Below, one piece after another: positions 9,547 through 21,088 of a DNA stretch of 32,245 nt. Made by a program: the position numbers and the translations under genes. Position 1 is the stretch's first letter, and every line of letters begins with the position of its first letter. Below the pieces are notes generated by a model, which was not told where the DNA came from, ran no database searches, and worked only from the letters and a program-made list of their open reading frames with translations. Source of the stretch: Nemertoderma westbladi. Taxonomy: Eukaryota > Xenacoelomorpha > Nemertodermatida > Nemertodermatidae. The stretch covers positions 1-32,245 of the forward strand of contig JAUCBJ010006036.1 in the NCBI GenBank assembly GCA_032718475.1, in the 5' to 3' direction.

Positions 9547-9814
9547 AATGTGTATATTATGGCAATCATGTTACGGTAATAAACATAAATGTGGCGAAGA
9601 TCAGGGATTAGCATGATAACCCATGGCAGCAATATATTTCTGCAACAAAAGTTACTTCGTCTGAGGGGGTCAGCCATAAGTTGTTGCTGGACACACTCAG
9701 CAATAACATTGCATCAGCGCAACAGTCAGAAATTTCTTGCTGCAAAATTATAAAAAATAGATTTCCAGTAGCATTTTTACATACAGTAAATGGCGTGACG
9801 AAATTCAGGGGAAA

Positions 9815-9924
9815 ATCGACGCAAATATCAGCTGATCACTCCTAATAATAAAACTGTAACCTGTTCTAGACTTTTGTTTATTTGTTAGAATAACGTACTA
9901 CTTTAACCTGCTCCTTTCCCTTAA
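9815..9924 (+). repeat. Dispersed repeat R2, first copy
   Basis: Matches 26285-26412 in the same orientation: TCGACGCAAATA, then AATAAAACTGTAAC, TTGTTTATTTGTTAGAATAACGT and CTCCTTTCCCTTA. In this copy the start is preceded by CAGGGG, and in the other by a 16-G tract. Non-coding, unclassified. Confidence 0.75.
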
Positions 9925-9985
9925 TCGATATTTTAATATTGAGATGATATATTAATTCGTCGAGATGGGGGTGGATAAAGAGATG

Positions 9986-12900
9986 GTGAGGAGTCCAGCA
10001 ACAAGTTGCAGACACAAGTTTCTGAAACAAGTTGCAGCAATAAGTTTCCCACGTGTGAGGAGTACAGCAACAAGTTGCAGCAATAAGTTACCCACGTGTG
10101 AGGAGAACAGTAACAAGTTGCTGCAATAAGTTTCCCGCGTGTGAGGAGTACAGCAACAAGTTACAGCAATAAGTTTCCCGCGTGTGAGGAGTACAGCAAC
10201 AAGCTACAGCAATAAGTCTCCCGCGTGTGAGTAGTACAGCAACAAGTTGCAGCAATAAGTTTCCCGCGTGTGAGGAGTACAGCAACAAGTTGCCGCAATA
10301 CGTTTGCCGCGTGTGAGGAGTACCGCAACAAGTTGCAGCAATACGTTTCCCGCGTGTGAGGAGTACAGCAATAAGTTTCCCGCATGTGAGGAGTACAGCA
10401 ACAAGTTGCAGCAATAAGTTTCCCGCGTGTGAGGAGAACAGCAACAAGTTGCTGCAATAAGTTTCTGCAATAAGTTTCCCGCGTGTGAGGAGTACAGCAA
10501 CAAGTTGCAGCAATAAGTTTCCCGCGTGTGAGAGTACAGCAACAAGTTGCAGCAATAAGTTTCCCTTGTGTGAGGAGTACAGCAACAAGTTGCTGCAATA
10601 AGGTTGCTGCAATAAGTTTTCCGCGTGTGAGGAGTACAGCAACAAGTTGCTGCAATAAGTTTCCCGTGTGTGAGGAGTACAGCAACAAGTTGCAGCAATA
10701 AGTTTCCAGCGTGTGACGAGTACAGCAATAAGTTGCTGCAATAAGTTTTCCGCGTGTGAGGAGTACAGCAAAAAGTTGCTGCGATAAGTCTCCCGCGTGT
10801 GAGGAGAATAGCAACAAGTTGCTGCAATAAGGTTGCTGCAATAAGTTTTCCGCGTGTGAGGAGTACAGCAACAAGTTGCAGCAATAAGTTTCCCTTGTGT
10901 GAGGAGTAGAGCAACAAGTTGCTGCAATAAGTTTCCCGCGTGTGAGGAGTACAGCAACAAGTTGCTGCAATAAGTTTTCCGCGTGTGAGGAGTACAGCAA
11001 AAAGTTGCTGCGATAAGTCTCCCGCGTGTGAGGAGAATAGCAACAAGTTGCTGCAATAAGTTTCTGCAATAAGTTTCCCGCGTGTGAGGAGTACAGCAAC
11101 AAGTTGTTGCAATAAGTTTCCCGCGTGTGAGGAGTACAGCAACAAGTTGTTGCAATAAGTTTCCCGCGTGTGAGGAGTACAGCAACAAGTTGCTGCAATA
11201 AGTTTCTGCAATAAGTTTCCCGCGTGTGAGGAGTACAGCAACAAGTTGTTGCAATAAGTTTCCCGCGTGTGAGGAGAATAGCAACAAGTTGCTGCAATAA
11301 GGTTGCTGCAATAAGTTTTCCGCGTGTGAGGAGTACAGCAACAAGTTGCAGCAATAAGTTTCCCTTGTGTGAGGAGTAGAGCAACAAGTTGCTGCAATAA
11401 GTTTCCCGCGTGTGAGGAGTACAGCAACAAGTTGCTGCAATAAGTTTTCCGCGTGTGAGGAGTACAGCAAAAAGTTGCTGCGATAAGTCTCCCGCGTGTG
11501 AGGAGAATAGCAACAAGTTGCTGCAATAAGTTTCTGCAATAAGTTTCCCGCGTGTGAGGAGTACAGCAACAAGTTGTTGCAATAAGTTTCCCGCGTGTGA
11601 GGAGTACAGCAACAAGTTGCTGCAATAAGTTTACCGCGTGTGAGGAGTACAGCAACAAGTTGCTGCGATAAGTCTCCCGCGTGTGAGGAGAATAGCAACA
11701 AGTTGCTGCAATAAGTTTCTGCAATAAGTTTCCCGCGTGTGAGGAGTACAGCAACAAGTTGCTGCGATAAGTTTCCCGGGTGTGAGGAGTACAGCAACAA
11801 GTTGCTGCAATAAGTTTTCCGCGTGTGAGGAGTACAGCAACAAGTTGCTGCATTAAGTTTCCCGCGTGTGAGGAGTACAGCAACAAGTTGCTGCGATAAG
11901 TTTCCCGGGTGTGAGGAGTACAGCAACAAGTTGCTGCAATAAGTTTTCCGCGTGTGAGGAGTACAGCAACAAGTTGCTGCATTAAGTTTCCCGGGTGTGA
12001 GGAGTACAGCAACAAGTTGCTGCAATAAGTTTTCCGCGTGTGAGGAGTACAGCAACAAGTTGCTGCATTAAGTTTCCCGCGTGTGAGGAGTACAGCAACA
12101 AGTTGCTGCGATAAGTTTCCTGGGTGTGAGGAGTACAGCAACAAGTTGCTGCAATAAGTTTCCCGCGTGTGAGGAGTACAGCAACAAGTTGCTGCAATAA
12201 GTTTCCCGCGTGTGAGGAGTACAGCAACAAGTTGCTGCAATAAGTTTCCCGCGTGTGAGGAGTACAGCAACAAGTTGCAGCAATAAGTTTCCCGCGTGTG
12301 AGGAGTACAGCAACAAGTTGCTGCAATAAGTTTCCCGCGTGTGAGGAGTACAGCAACAAGTTGCTGCAATAAGTTTCCCGCGTGTGAGGAGTACAGCAAC
12401 AAGTTGCTGCAATAAGTTTCCCGCGTGTGAGGAGTACAGCAACAAGTTGCTGCAATAAGTTTCCCGCGTGTGAGGAGTACAGCAACAAGTTGCTGCAATA
12501 AGTTTTCCGCGTGTGAGGAGTACAGCAACAAGTTGCTGCAATAAGTTTTCCGCGTGTGAGGAGTACAGCAACAAGTTGCTGCAATAAGTTTTCCGCGTGT
12601 GAGGAGTACAGCAACAAGTTGCAGCAATAAGTTTCCCGCGTGTGAGGAGTACAGCAACAAGTTGCAGCAATAAGTTTCCCGCGTGTGAGGAGTACAGCAA
12701 CAAGTTGCTGCAATAAGTTTCCCGCGTGTGAGGAGTACAGCAACAAGTTGCTGCAATAAGTTTCCCGCGTGTGAGGAGTACAGCAACAAGTTGCTGCAAT
12801 AAGTTTCCCGCGTGTGAGGAGTACAGCAACAAGTTGCTGCAATAAGTTTCCCGCGTGTGAGGAGTACAGCAACAAGTTGCTGCAATAAGTTTTCCGCGTG

Positions 12901-13096
12901 TGAGGAGTACAGCAACAAGTTGCTGCATTAAGTTTCCCGCGTGTGAGGAGTACAGCAACAAGTTGCTGCAATAAGTTTCCCGCGTGTGAGGAGTACAGCA
13001 ACAAGTTGCTGCAATAAGTTTTCCGCGTGTGAGGAGTACAGCAACAAGTTGCTGCATTAAGTTTCCCGCGTGTGAGGAGTACAGCAACAAGTTGCA
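9986..13096. repeat. 43-bp minisatellite, about 72 units
   Basis: A 3.1-kb head-to-tail array with a 43-bp period. The unit reads GCAACAAGTTGCTGCAATAA, then GTTTCCCGCGTGTGAGGAG, then TACA. Units on the right (12,100-13,090) are nearly identical, while the left edge (9,986-10,700) is diverged. A higher-order repeat is present: 10801-11149 is repeated without change at 11271-11619, a 470-bp offset. Recurrent variants include CAG for CTG in the stem, an extra TTTCTGCAATAAG insert, and AAGG joins. The minus strand of the unit contains no stop in any of the three frames, which produces very long overlapping open frames; these are side effects of the repeat, not genes. The unit holds a GCAAC/GTTGC inverted pair and a TTTCCCGCG (E2F-like) motif. 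Confidence 0.95.
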
Positions 13097-14650
13097 GGAA
13101 CAAAAGTTGCTTCGTGCCGTAAGAGTACATACACCATATAGTAACATCAAAAAACCAGTCAACAAAAATGATATTTAATTTCCCAAAAATAATTATATTA
13201 AATATATTACATTACAAAATGAATATAATTAACTATTAAAATATACTTGTGTAGTCAGTACTATTGTATTGGATATGGATTCTAAAACTACAACCAGCTT
13301 AGCTTACTGAGTTGTAGGAAGTACATGAGAGATTGCACCAAAGCTTATAATTAGCCTATTATGATGTACAATATGGACTTCGACTTCTGGTCCATTATTT
13401 CATTAAATAGCCCTGCTAACACCCACTAAACCAACAACGTAAATAGATTAACAGGACGTCCTTACCGCAAACAGCACATATAAGTGAAGATTAGTGAGTG
13501 AAAATAAAAATACGAGAACAGAAAATAATAATGAGTAAAAAACATTTGAAATTCGTTTTGTGAAAGCTGAAAGGGGCGATCGAAAGTCGTATGTTATTCA
13601 TCGATATTCGTCGATTTTGTCGGATTTTACTTTTTTATACAATTCCAGACTTTCATGGTCTATCAGCTGGTGAAGTTTTGAACACTTTAACCAATGGGAA
13701 GTGATGATTAATGTGGTAAAAAGAAGCCTTATATCCCAGCGGACAATATTTTACAGCAGAAAGGCCCCATATCTCTCCATATATTTTGTTGGCTCTCCCT
13801 AACAATTGCATTTTTTGACATAGGGCCTTAAGCAACGATATGTTCTAGAATGTTTTCAATTTGAGACGGTCGAGAGAAAAAGTACGTCATTTTCGAACGC
13901 TCATAGCGAACGTTTTATTTTACTCTACCAAAATTATTTTACGTTATGATAAAATAATTTTCAAATTATTCTGGAAAAAGGGAAAGCTAAAAATGTATGC
14001 ATGGTAAATAAGGACAACATTATTTATACTCTAGGATTGTGTTATTTACCGAGGGTAGCGTGATTGATGAATCACCACAAACATAGTTAAAATAATGTAC
14101 TACATAACATATATTTAAAATGCAATACGCTGTTTAAATTATGAAAGAAACGATAATTTCATGATATCATTATATATATTAAATATAAATTATATATATT
14201 TCGTACAAAAAGGATTATTATATTTCTAAAAGCTAAAAAATGTATTAAATATGGCGCATTGAGTATAAAAGGTATTTGACATGAATCTTAATTAATTATT
14301 TTTTAAGTATTTATGAGAACGAATGGCAGCTAATCCTCGAAAATAATGTTAAACTGTGATATTTAATGACTTTGCTAATTTACCTGCGTTCTAAGGAAAA
14401 CGTAAAAATAATGTCCAATTGAAAAATAAATAATAATAATGCAATGTATCACTAATAATAAAAATAAAAATATTCAAGTATTATTGCTTTAAATACTTAT
14501 TTACATTAGTAATAGCTAGTCAAGGACTACATACTATAATTAATAATACTTATACTAACTACAAAATAAATTAATACCGCACTGTCATCTGACGCTGACC
14601 ACTTCTTATATTTTATGGCTATACGATAACTATATTAAACTAGAAATAAT
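13097..14650. other. AT-rich intergenic, no gene seen
   Basis: No supported gene. Immediately after the minisatellite, GAACAAAAGTTGCTTCGT (13099-13116) resembles CAACAAAAGTTACTTCGT near 9642, so both sides of the array may derive from one ancestral segment. A 60-codon minus-strand frame at 13653-13835 has no recognisable feature. An AT palindrome-like tract lies at about 14170-14210. The right end is the 3' flank of the SLC26 gene; no clear poly(A) signal for it was found. Confidence 0.5.
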
Positions 14651-16921
14651 TTACAATTGAGTTGAAATAACAGTAGACATATTAGTCGGGTTTGTTCCAA
14701 TATCCGAGAGCTCTGCAGTAAGTTCTGGGTCCTCACTGACGGCCTGTAAGACAGCATCATGAACACTAAGGAAAACTTGGTCCTTCGGACAAGTGTCGAA
14801 GAACCCCGTCGATTTGAGCATGGATCGGATTTTGTGTCGGCACTTCGCGAGATAGAGTCGAACCCCGACAGAACGACACTCGAGAAACAGCTGCTCCAAA
14901 GTCGAAACTCCAACCGAGTCGACGAAATTAAACGACTCGCAATCCAAAATAATAACACGAATTACGGGCGGGGCCTTAGCGGAGTTGTTGTCAACGTTAC
15001 GGTTAGGTGATGTACTGACTTCATTTTCTGTATCAACAAAGCTTGAATTCGAGTAACAACTAGAGGAATCTATAGCGATTGTTGGGGTAGGGGGTCGACG
15101 ACGAAATAGTCTATTCATAGACCAACCGCTAGAAGGCGTTTCAACTGTATTGGTTATTTTCACCTGCGTTAGTTGTTGTTTCAGTAATAGAGCGGGATTA
15201 AATCCAGTGAATTTGTATAAAGAAACAATAAAATGTTCAACATTAATGAAACACAATGACATGTTCATACGAAATATTTTAACACCGTTTATTTGGTTGG
15301 CCATGTCGTAATACAGGATGTCGCGATACAGATCAGTATGTGGAAGACGGCCTAGAAGGGAGCAGCTCGGGCGTTGGATCCTTACGATAACGGTGAAGAG
15401 ACTGAATGAGAGGCCGATGAGAAGACCAATAGTGGGTGAAAGTAGGAGTGTAGCGAGGCATGTGACGATGTATATAGAGAAATCATAAAGAGAGATTCGC
15501 CATAAACGAGGAAGAACTCTACATTGGAGTAGCAATCCACGCAGAGCAACAATAACAATAGACGCAAGTATAGAGGTGGGAAGGCTATAGAACAGCGGAC
15601 CTGCTGCTAACAGCATAATCAGTATGATGGAGCTGGAGATTATGCTGACCACCTGGGTTCGTCCGCCAACGTCCTCTTGTACAACGGACCGGGAAGGGCT
15701 GGCTGACGGGGTGTAGCAACTGAGTAGAGATCCTATTGTCCCGCATAGGCCTAGTGCTAGCAATTCTTGGTTTGCGTCCACTGAGTATTTCTGTTTTTTA
15801 GAGAAGGTTTTCGACATGGATAAACCTATGGCGAAGGCAACCACAGCTATCGGGAAGGCCTCGCCCACAGAGCTGAGAAACTTACTACTCGGTAGTTGAG
15901 GAATAGGCAAACCGGTAGGTATGTAGCCAACAATTGGTACGCCATATCTCTCATTGAAGTTGAAAAAATGGGAAACCATAGTTCCAACAATCAGGGCAAT
16001 CAGTTCAATTGGTATCGGAATTGGAATATGTTTCTTAAAGCGAATATTTAGGAGTTTCACAGTTAAAATTGTCGGCATCGCGATCACCGATATAATAACA
16101 CTGGTGATGTTGGCCTCCGGTACTTTCTTTGCTATATCTATTATAGTTAAAGGTAAACCAAATGTGTTTCCTCTCATTTGAATAGTAATGCCTAACACCG
16201 ATTTGATTTGACTGACAGCCACATAGACAGCCACTGCAGTTGTGAATCCTTTCACTAAAGGGTCAGAGAAATATTCGCCAATAAACCCGAGTTGAAGAAC
16301 GCCTAAACCAATCTGTATCAATCCCGCTAGGAAAGACAACGTCATAACGCAACTAATGTATTCGGTAGTGTAAGAAGTTTGGGTTGTTATATTATTGCTT
16401 TCACCACTGACTTGGCTAGGGTCTGGCACTAGACTGTTAACTGTTGTTCCATACATCATACTTACAACGGCGATACCACCTAATGAAATATGTCGCGAAG
16501 TTCCAAACAGAAAGTAAATCAAAGGAGTTACGAATCCTGAATACAGACCATATACAGGAGGTAGGCCCGCCAGCATTGCGTAAGCCATATCTTGAGGAAT
16601 ATGCATCACTCCAACTGTGCAACCACCAATCAAATCGCCTCTCAGGTTACTTCTAATCCCATAACGTGGCAGCCAATGGAGTACAGGGACATGCGCCTTT
16701 ATTCCCTTCCATAAACAAGATAAACTGATGGCGAATTGTAATTTGAAGATAGAAGTTCTCGATTTTCGGGTGGCTGTAAAACCCCGATCAAATTCATCCT
16801 CGTTGTAAACTTGTCTACTAACATTTAATCTAGGAGTGGAACTCCCTTTAACCAGCTGCGGTACAACTTTATCTGGCGGTACAACATTATCTGGAGTATC
16901 TGGACGAATCTCATCTGTCAT
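14651..16921 (-). CDS. SLC26-family anion transporter with STAS domain
   Basis: Multipass anion exchanger or channel of the SulP/SLC26 family, which moves chloride, bicarbonate, sulfate, oxalate or iodide across the plasma membrane; the substrate here cannot be told. I start at residue 48 of the longest frame (ATG at 16921, A at -3), giving 756 aa, the usual family size. The cytoplasmic N-terminus (about 1-90) is followed by the transport domain (about 95-515). SLC26 signature: PVYGLYSGFVTPLIYFLFGT at 122-141. Conserved helix elements: IPQDMAYAMLAGL (108-120), PIPIPIELIALI (300-311), SPSRSVVQEDVGG (408-420). A STAS domain (about 540-735) is split by a Ser/Pro-rich insert (about 595-650) and ends in ILDCESFNFVDSVGVSTLEQL. 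Likely glycosylation site: N177 (NIT). The last residues, STQL, fit a class I PDZ ligand like the TRL tail of SLC26A6. The frame has no intron, unlike vertebrate relatives with many; no poly(A) scar was seen. Confidence 0.95.
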   Translation of the reverse strand: MTDEIRPDTPDNVVPPDKVVPQLVKGSSTPRLNVSRQVYNEDEFDRGFTATRKSRTSIFKLQFAISLSCLWKGIKAHVPVLHWLPRYGIRSNLRGDLIGGCTVGVMHIPQDMAYAMLAGLPPVYGLYSGFVTPLIYFLFGTSRHISLGGIAVVSMMYGTTVNSLVPDPSQVSGESNNITTQTSYTTEYISCVMTLSFLAGLIQIGLGVLQLGFIGEYFSDPLVKGFTTAVAVYVAVSQIKSVLGITIQMRGNTFGLPLTIIDIAKKVPEANITSVIISVIAMPTILTVKLLNIRFKKHIPIPIPIELIALIVGTMVSHFFNFNERYGVPIVGYIPTGLPIPQLPSSKFLSSVGEAFPIAVVAFAIGLSMSKTFSKKQKYSVDANQELLALGLCGTIGSLLSCYTPSASPSRSVVQEDVGGRTQVVSIISSSIILIMLLAAGPLFYSLPTSILASIVIVALRGLLLQCRVLPRLWRISLYDFSIYIVTCLATLLLSPTIGLLIGLSFSLFTVIVRIQRPSCSLLGRLPHTDLYRDILYYDMANQINGVKIFRMNMSLCFINVEHFIVSLYKFTGFNPALLLKQQLTQVKITNTVETPSSGWSMNRLFRRRPPTPTIAIDSSSCYSNSSFVDTENEVSTSPNRNVDNNSAKAPPVIRVIILDCESFNFVDSVGVSTLEQLFLECRSVGVRLYLAKCRHKIRSMLKSTGFFDTCPKDQVFLSVHDAVLQAVSEDPELTAELSDIGTNPTNMSTVISTQL

Positions 16922-19900
16922 CTTTAAGTTCCAGTACCAAACAATACTACAATACATAGGTGAATTCGTAACATGTTGTATTGAGCTCAGTGGTATATCA
17001 GTTATATAGACAATAAATATATAAATACAAATAGGCCTATCAGTCAACACGTCCCCACCCAATTACTATTAATTTTATACAAGATCAAATAGAGGTTGTT
17101 GGCAGACCCGAAGAGCTGAGGTATTCTAAATACGAGATTGGTATTATTAGCCAGTATACTAAATAAATTATAAATAAATAAAAAAGACCAAAACACATGA
17201 AAAAAACGCAATGTAATAAATATCTTGTATAAGCTCACCACACAAGAATGAAATATTTCATATTTGTTGTATTGAGTAAAAGCAAGGGCGTTGTAATATG
17301 AAAGGCATATAACACGAAAATAAGCTATAAATGATAAATAATAAAATAGGCCTACTCTGCTAACAAATCAACCATATCGAATTATTCTGGGATAGTACAA
17401 TGCAATACGTACACACACCCTATCTGTATTGTTTATTTTCTAATCCGATTCTAAAAATGTGCTGGTTATGAAACATTTTATAATTATCCATATATATATT
17501 TTACACTAATGTTGACAAAAAATAACCCATGAAAAACCAAATCGAAAGTTTAATGTTGTGGCGAACCTTACTTGTGGTGCAAATGAGTAGGTATATAATA
17601 TATATACCCTGGAAGTGGGAAACATTTAATACAATTAAATCTGTGAAACTGGGGATCGTAAATATAAACCTCCGTCGTCCTCTTAATACAGTTCAAATGT
17701 GGTTGCACAGTATAATAATCTTTACTGAATGGAATGGGAGTTGATCGATCATGTGACCATGGGGCATTTGACATGGCACAGATGTTCCTTGGGGTAATGG
17801 TTCCACTGAAGCTTAAATAAAACCCTATAAATGATTTGAATCAATTATCGACTGGACAATCTGTTAAGCAATTCTCCGAATTGTAAGACAACAATGAACC
17901 ACCAGTAGGTCAATGTACCCTTTATGACGTAATAAAACTACACCGAGTTGTATTAAATAACATGATACGTCTGTTAATGTTAATAAACTATTAACTTGAT
18001 GTCATATAAAGTAGCACTTTATAAGATTACTGACGTCAAGAAAGGCGTCTTAATATTATTAATAGACACGAGGAGACGATATATTAACATGTAAGTGGGG
18101 GGATCTAGCGGCCGGCAGTGGAACTATAGAAGTCAGTCTGTGTATATATTTTCTAGTAGAATACGACTACATGTGAACTAAGTTCTGTTCCATTTCATAA
18201 AGGATTGCCCGACTTATTAGCGTTGAAACATTACCAACGATGACGATAGAAGGTCCACTAATCATACCGCTACGTTATAGCTCGTCTGGACTTACGTGGC
18301 TCGCTCCACAGAGTTAATTCGAAAATTGAAAACAGAGTTAATTCTAAAATTGATATAACGCCAGTATGCCAATTTGGTTTTCATATGTTGCCAAAGTGAA
18401 ACTATAGTGGTAAGGCGGTACAAATACATAGACAGACTGGAAATTGAAAGTAATTGTTGATCAACCTATAGATACCGAGTGTACCAGCAACGGGCCTAAC
18501 TCCTATCGCACAGGCGCTACTGGATTCATACCTTCCGCATAAAGTACTATATAACTAAGGAGTTACAAAATATCTCAATTATAGAATAAATATATTTTTG
18601 AATTTCTGAGCAAATATTCCCACAAAATATAAATAAGTTCCGAATATATATCTCTTAATTATATCTCTTATATATGGCTTAATAGTATTATAGTTATACA
18701 AACACGATTTTTAACAATAGCGAATTGGGGCACAATAATTTAGCATCAAAAAATATAGAAGAAAATGAGTTAGTTTACAAACTTATAATTGTATGTAAGA
18801 AACTTATAATTGTATGCAAAGTTTTATTCCAAAATTTAAAATTAACGAAACAACTGCTGATAAAAATACGTCAGGTGAAATTTTTTTTATTGGGCAAGGC
18901 TACCTGGATGATATTCCAGCTAGCCTTGTTATATGGTTTTCAATTATTTTTTATTTATAGTGCGTCAAAGTATGAAGAAAACTTTTGCACCTAATATTAA
19001 CGAATTTTCCCAGTTTTAAGTTATAACTTACTAAGTTATAGCATATAGCAAGTGATAACGCTAGAAGTTACATCCTGCAGCGGTACAGTCTACTAGTTGG
19101 TCTAACTACTGTAGTATTCAACTATATTTAATGGTACGCGCAGACTGTAGGGAACAGTTATCTATATTGTGACAGCTTACAGGTATCATACTGGTTCAAC
19201 CAAGCTGTAGCAAGTAAAACCTTTACCTATAAATAAAGAGTCTTAGAAATGTATTATATTGGTCTATTTTAATTACTTATAATAAATCTATAATGTCGAC
19301 ATTACTTCGCTTTCGAATGTGCTACATTTTCAATGTGAAAAGTTGTAGTCCTCTAGTATTGTAATATGTTACATAACAACTAGCCGTTACAACTATATGT
19401 TCAATAGAGAAGTAAAGTAGATTTTACAGCTATAGACTAGTTACCGTACTTTACTATGAAACTGAATCATGAAAAATGTTCTACAATTTATTGTCGGGGC
19501 ATCCTCAGATAAGAAATGTTAAATACCAGCTACCAGAATGTAATATGTGGAGGGATTTGTAAATAATAGGTACAAATATATTTTATACTTCAATTCTCAA
19601 TAAATTCCGATTACAAAAATTAAGAAATTTAAATTTGAAACTTTATAAAAAAGTCTAAGGAGATATTAAAACCAGCACACGTAGGGCCGTAGGTACTTTA
19701 GAAATATTCGAAAACAATTTTAGAGAAATATAATTATATGGATATACCTACTTTTTACAGATTGTTCTGATCGTCATGGCTTTATTTTCACTCACTCACT
19801 ACGAGTTCGTGTCATAAAACACTAGGAACAGCACACTGTAATAAAGTGCTACTTTACACACAAAGCACGCAAATGTAAATATATAACAAATTATTATCTA

Positions 19901-20051
19901 TCCAGGTACAAATGAACAGCAAAATAAATTTCTATTAAACAGCACAATTAAAACAAACTCACTCCTGACTGTACAAACTTACCGGTACTCCTAAAACCTG
20001 TTGGCCTACAATAAATTTATTCAAATTTATTTGTAACAATTTTGTATGTAT
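16922..20051. other. 3.1-kb AT-rich intergenic, SLC26 upstream side
   Basis: Presumably contains the SLC26 5' UTR and promoter. TATA-like sequence (CTATATAAC on the minus strand, about 17000-17010) lies about 85 bp before the start codon, but the region is too AT-rich to trust it. A perfect CRE-like TGACGTCA is at 18031-18038. Other items: an R1-related CGAGC/GTGG motif at 18281-18309, two direct copies of AAACTTATAATTGTATG near 18779 and 18800, TAGGCCTA at 17032 and 17347, and TACCGGTA at 19980. No coding region or RNA gene is supported. Confidence 0.5.
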
Positions 20052-20743
20052 TATACCATGTCCTGGAATATAGTGTCGTTATTCAGGTACCTGCCCCCCC
20101 CCCCAAACTTTTCTACAAATCGTGATGAGATTACATGAAATTTGAAACAGAGATAGTTTCACCTCCCTTCTCCTCCGTGGGTGAGCCAGAATTTTTATTT
20201 TTGCTTTCTATCTTTAGTTACAAGTGTTTGAATAAAGTGTCTCCGGCGATAATGTACCAATTGTACTGTAGTTATTCATCAACCTCATTGTTATTTGATG
20301 GTACCAATAGAAAGCTGCCCGTGCAAGGATTCCGAATATGTAAAAATATTTGAATTCGGTTGGGAAACACCTGAGATTTGGGCATTCGAATGTTGCATGT
20401 ATTTGCTTCCCCTGTAGGCCATTTATTGTATTTAATTAATGTACCATATTCAAGAACGTTTTGTTTATTCCATACGTAGCCGGGCAACGCAACAATGCAA
20501 TACCTCTTTAGTTGAAGAATAACTGGAGTGTAACTGGTGAAATATCACCGGAGACACCTTTTTAAACGCTTGTAGCTAAAGATTGAAAGCAAAAATAAAA
20601 GTTCTGGCTCACCCACGGAAGAGGGGGGTGGTGAAACTATCTCTGTTTCAAATTTCATGCAATCCCATCAAGATTTGTAGAAAAATTAGGGGGGGGGGGG
20701 GGGGAAGGTACCTGAATAACGACACTATATTCCAGGACATGGT
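20052..20743. mobile_element. Foldback/MITE-like element with about 200-bp inverted arms
   Basis: The left arm (20055-20252) is the reverse complement of the right arm (20543-20743) with few mismatches. Outer ends read ACCATGTCCTGG; shared inner blocks include GTCGTTATTCAGGTACC, a long C/G homopolymer (11 C at 20094-20104, 15 G at 20690-20704), GAAACAGAGATAGTTTCACC, GGCTCACCCACGG and GGTGTCTCCGG. A 290-bp spacer separates the arms. GTATGTAT lies directly outside both ends (20044-20051 and 20744-20751), a possible 8-bp target-site duplication, though TATG repeats weaken this. There is no transposase, so it would depend on one supplied elsewhere. Confidence 0.75.
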
Positions 20744-21088
20744 GTATGTATGTAATAAATTCCAAAGAGTGAAACGTGTACCGTGTATAAATAAATGCTG
20801 CCAAAATATACAAGGTTATTTAATATTTTATAATATTCATTTCGTCTTTCTGTGTAACTCTTACATCGAGTGTTTGACAAAATGATTTTTACCTGATAGA
20901 CCGACATAATAACAACCTCACATATTAAATAACAGGAATATAATTAAATAAATACGACGATACTTGTTAACATTTTAATCATTCATAGGTAAGTCAAATG
21001 TGATTGAATGCGGATACTAAAAGTAGGTTGTCTAATAAAAGTTCTAGAAAAATAACCCATTACTTATATGGTGGTTTAATGTAGTTAG
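20744..21088. other. STAT 3' flank, no separate gene
   Basis: AT-rich sequence between the foldback element and the STAT stop codon; it should include the STAT 3' UTR. No clear minus-strand AATAAA (TTTATT on this strand) was found close to the stop, so the poly(A) site is unresolved. Confidence 0.4.

Noticed and set aside
9986-13096. CRISPR-like regular repeats
   Set aside because: Units are directly adjacent with no unique spacers, there are no cas genes, and the setting is an animal genome: this is a minisatellite.
10088-13165. Very long minus-strand open frames (up to 904 codons) with 43-residue repeats such as SSHAGNLLQQLVAVLLTRGK
   Set aside because: The 43-bp unit has no stop in any minus frame, so three overlapping long frames arise automatically. 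43 is not a multiple of three, and codon changes fall equally in all positions. Not treated as genes.
14759-15010. Plus-strand frame of 83 codons opposite SLC26
   Set aside because: Lies wholly antisense to the STAS-domain coding sequence and has no features of its own.
16922-17062. N-terminal extension of SLC26 (47 further codons)
   Set aside because: The extra stretch is hydrophobic and unlike SLC26 N-termini; the ATG at 16921 has better context and gives a normal-length protein.
18031-18038. CRE (TGACGTCA) as a regulatory site for SLC26
   Set aside because: Over 1 kb from the start codon, and the same octamer occurs inside STAT coding sequence (23564-23571) and at 29591-29598, consistent with chance.
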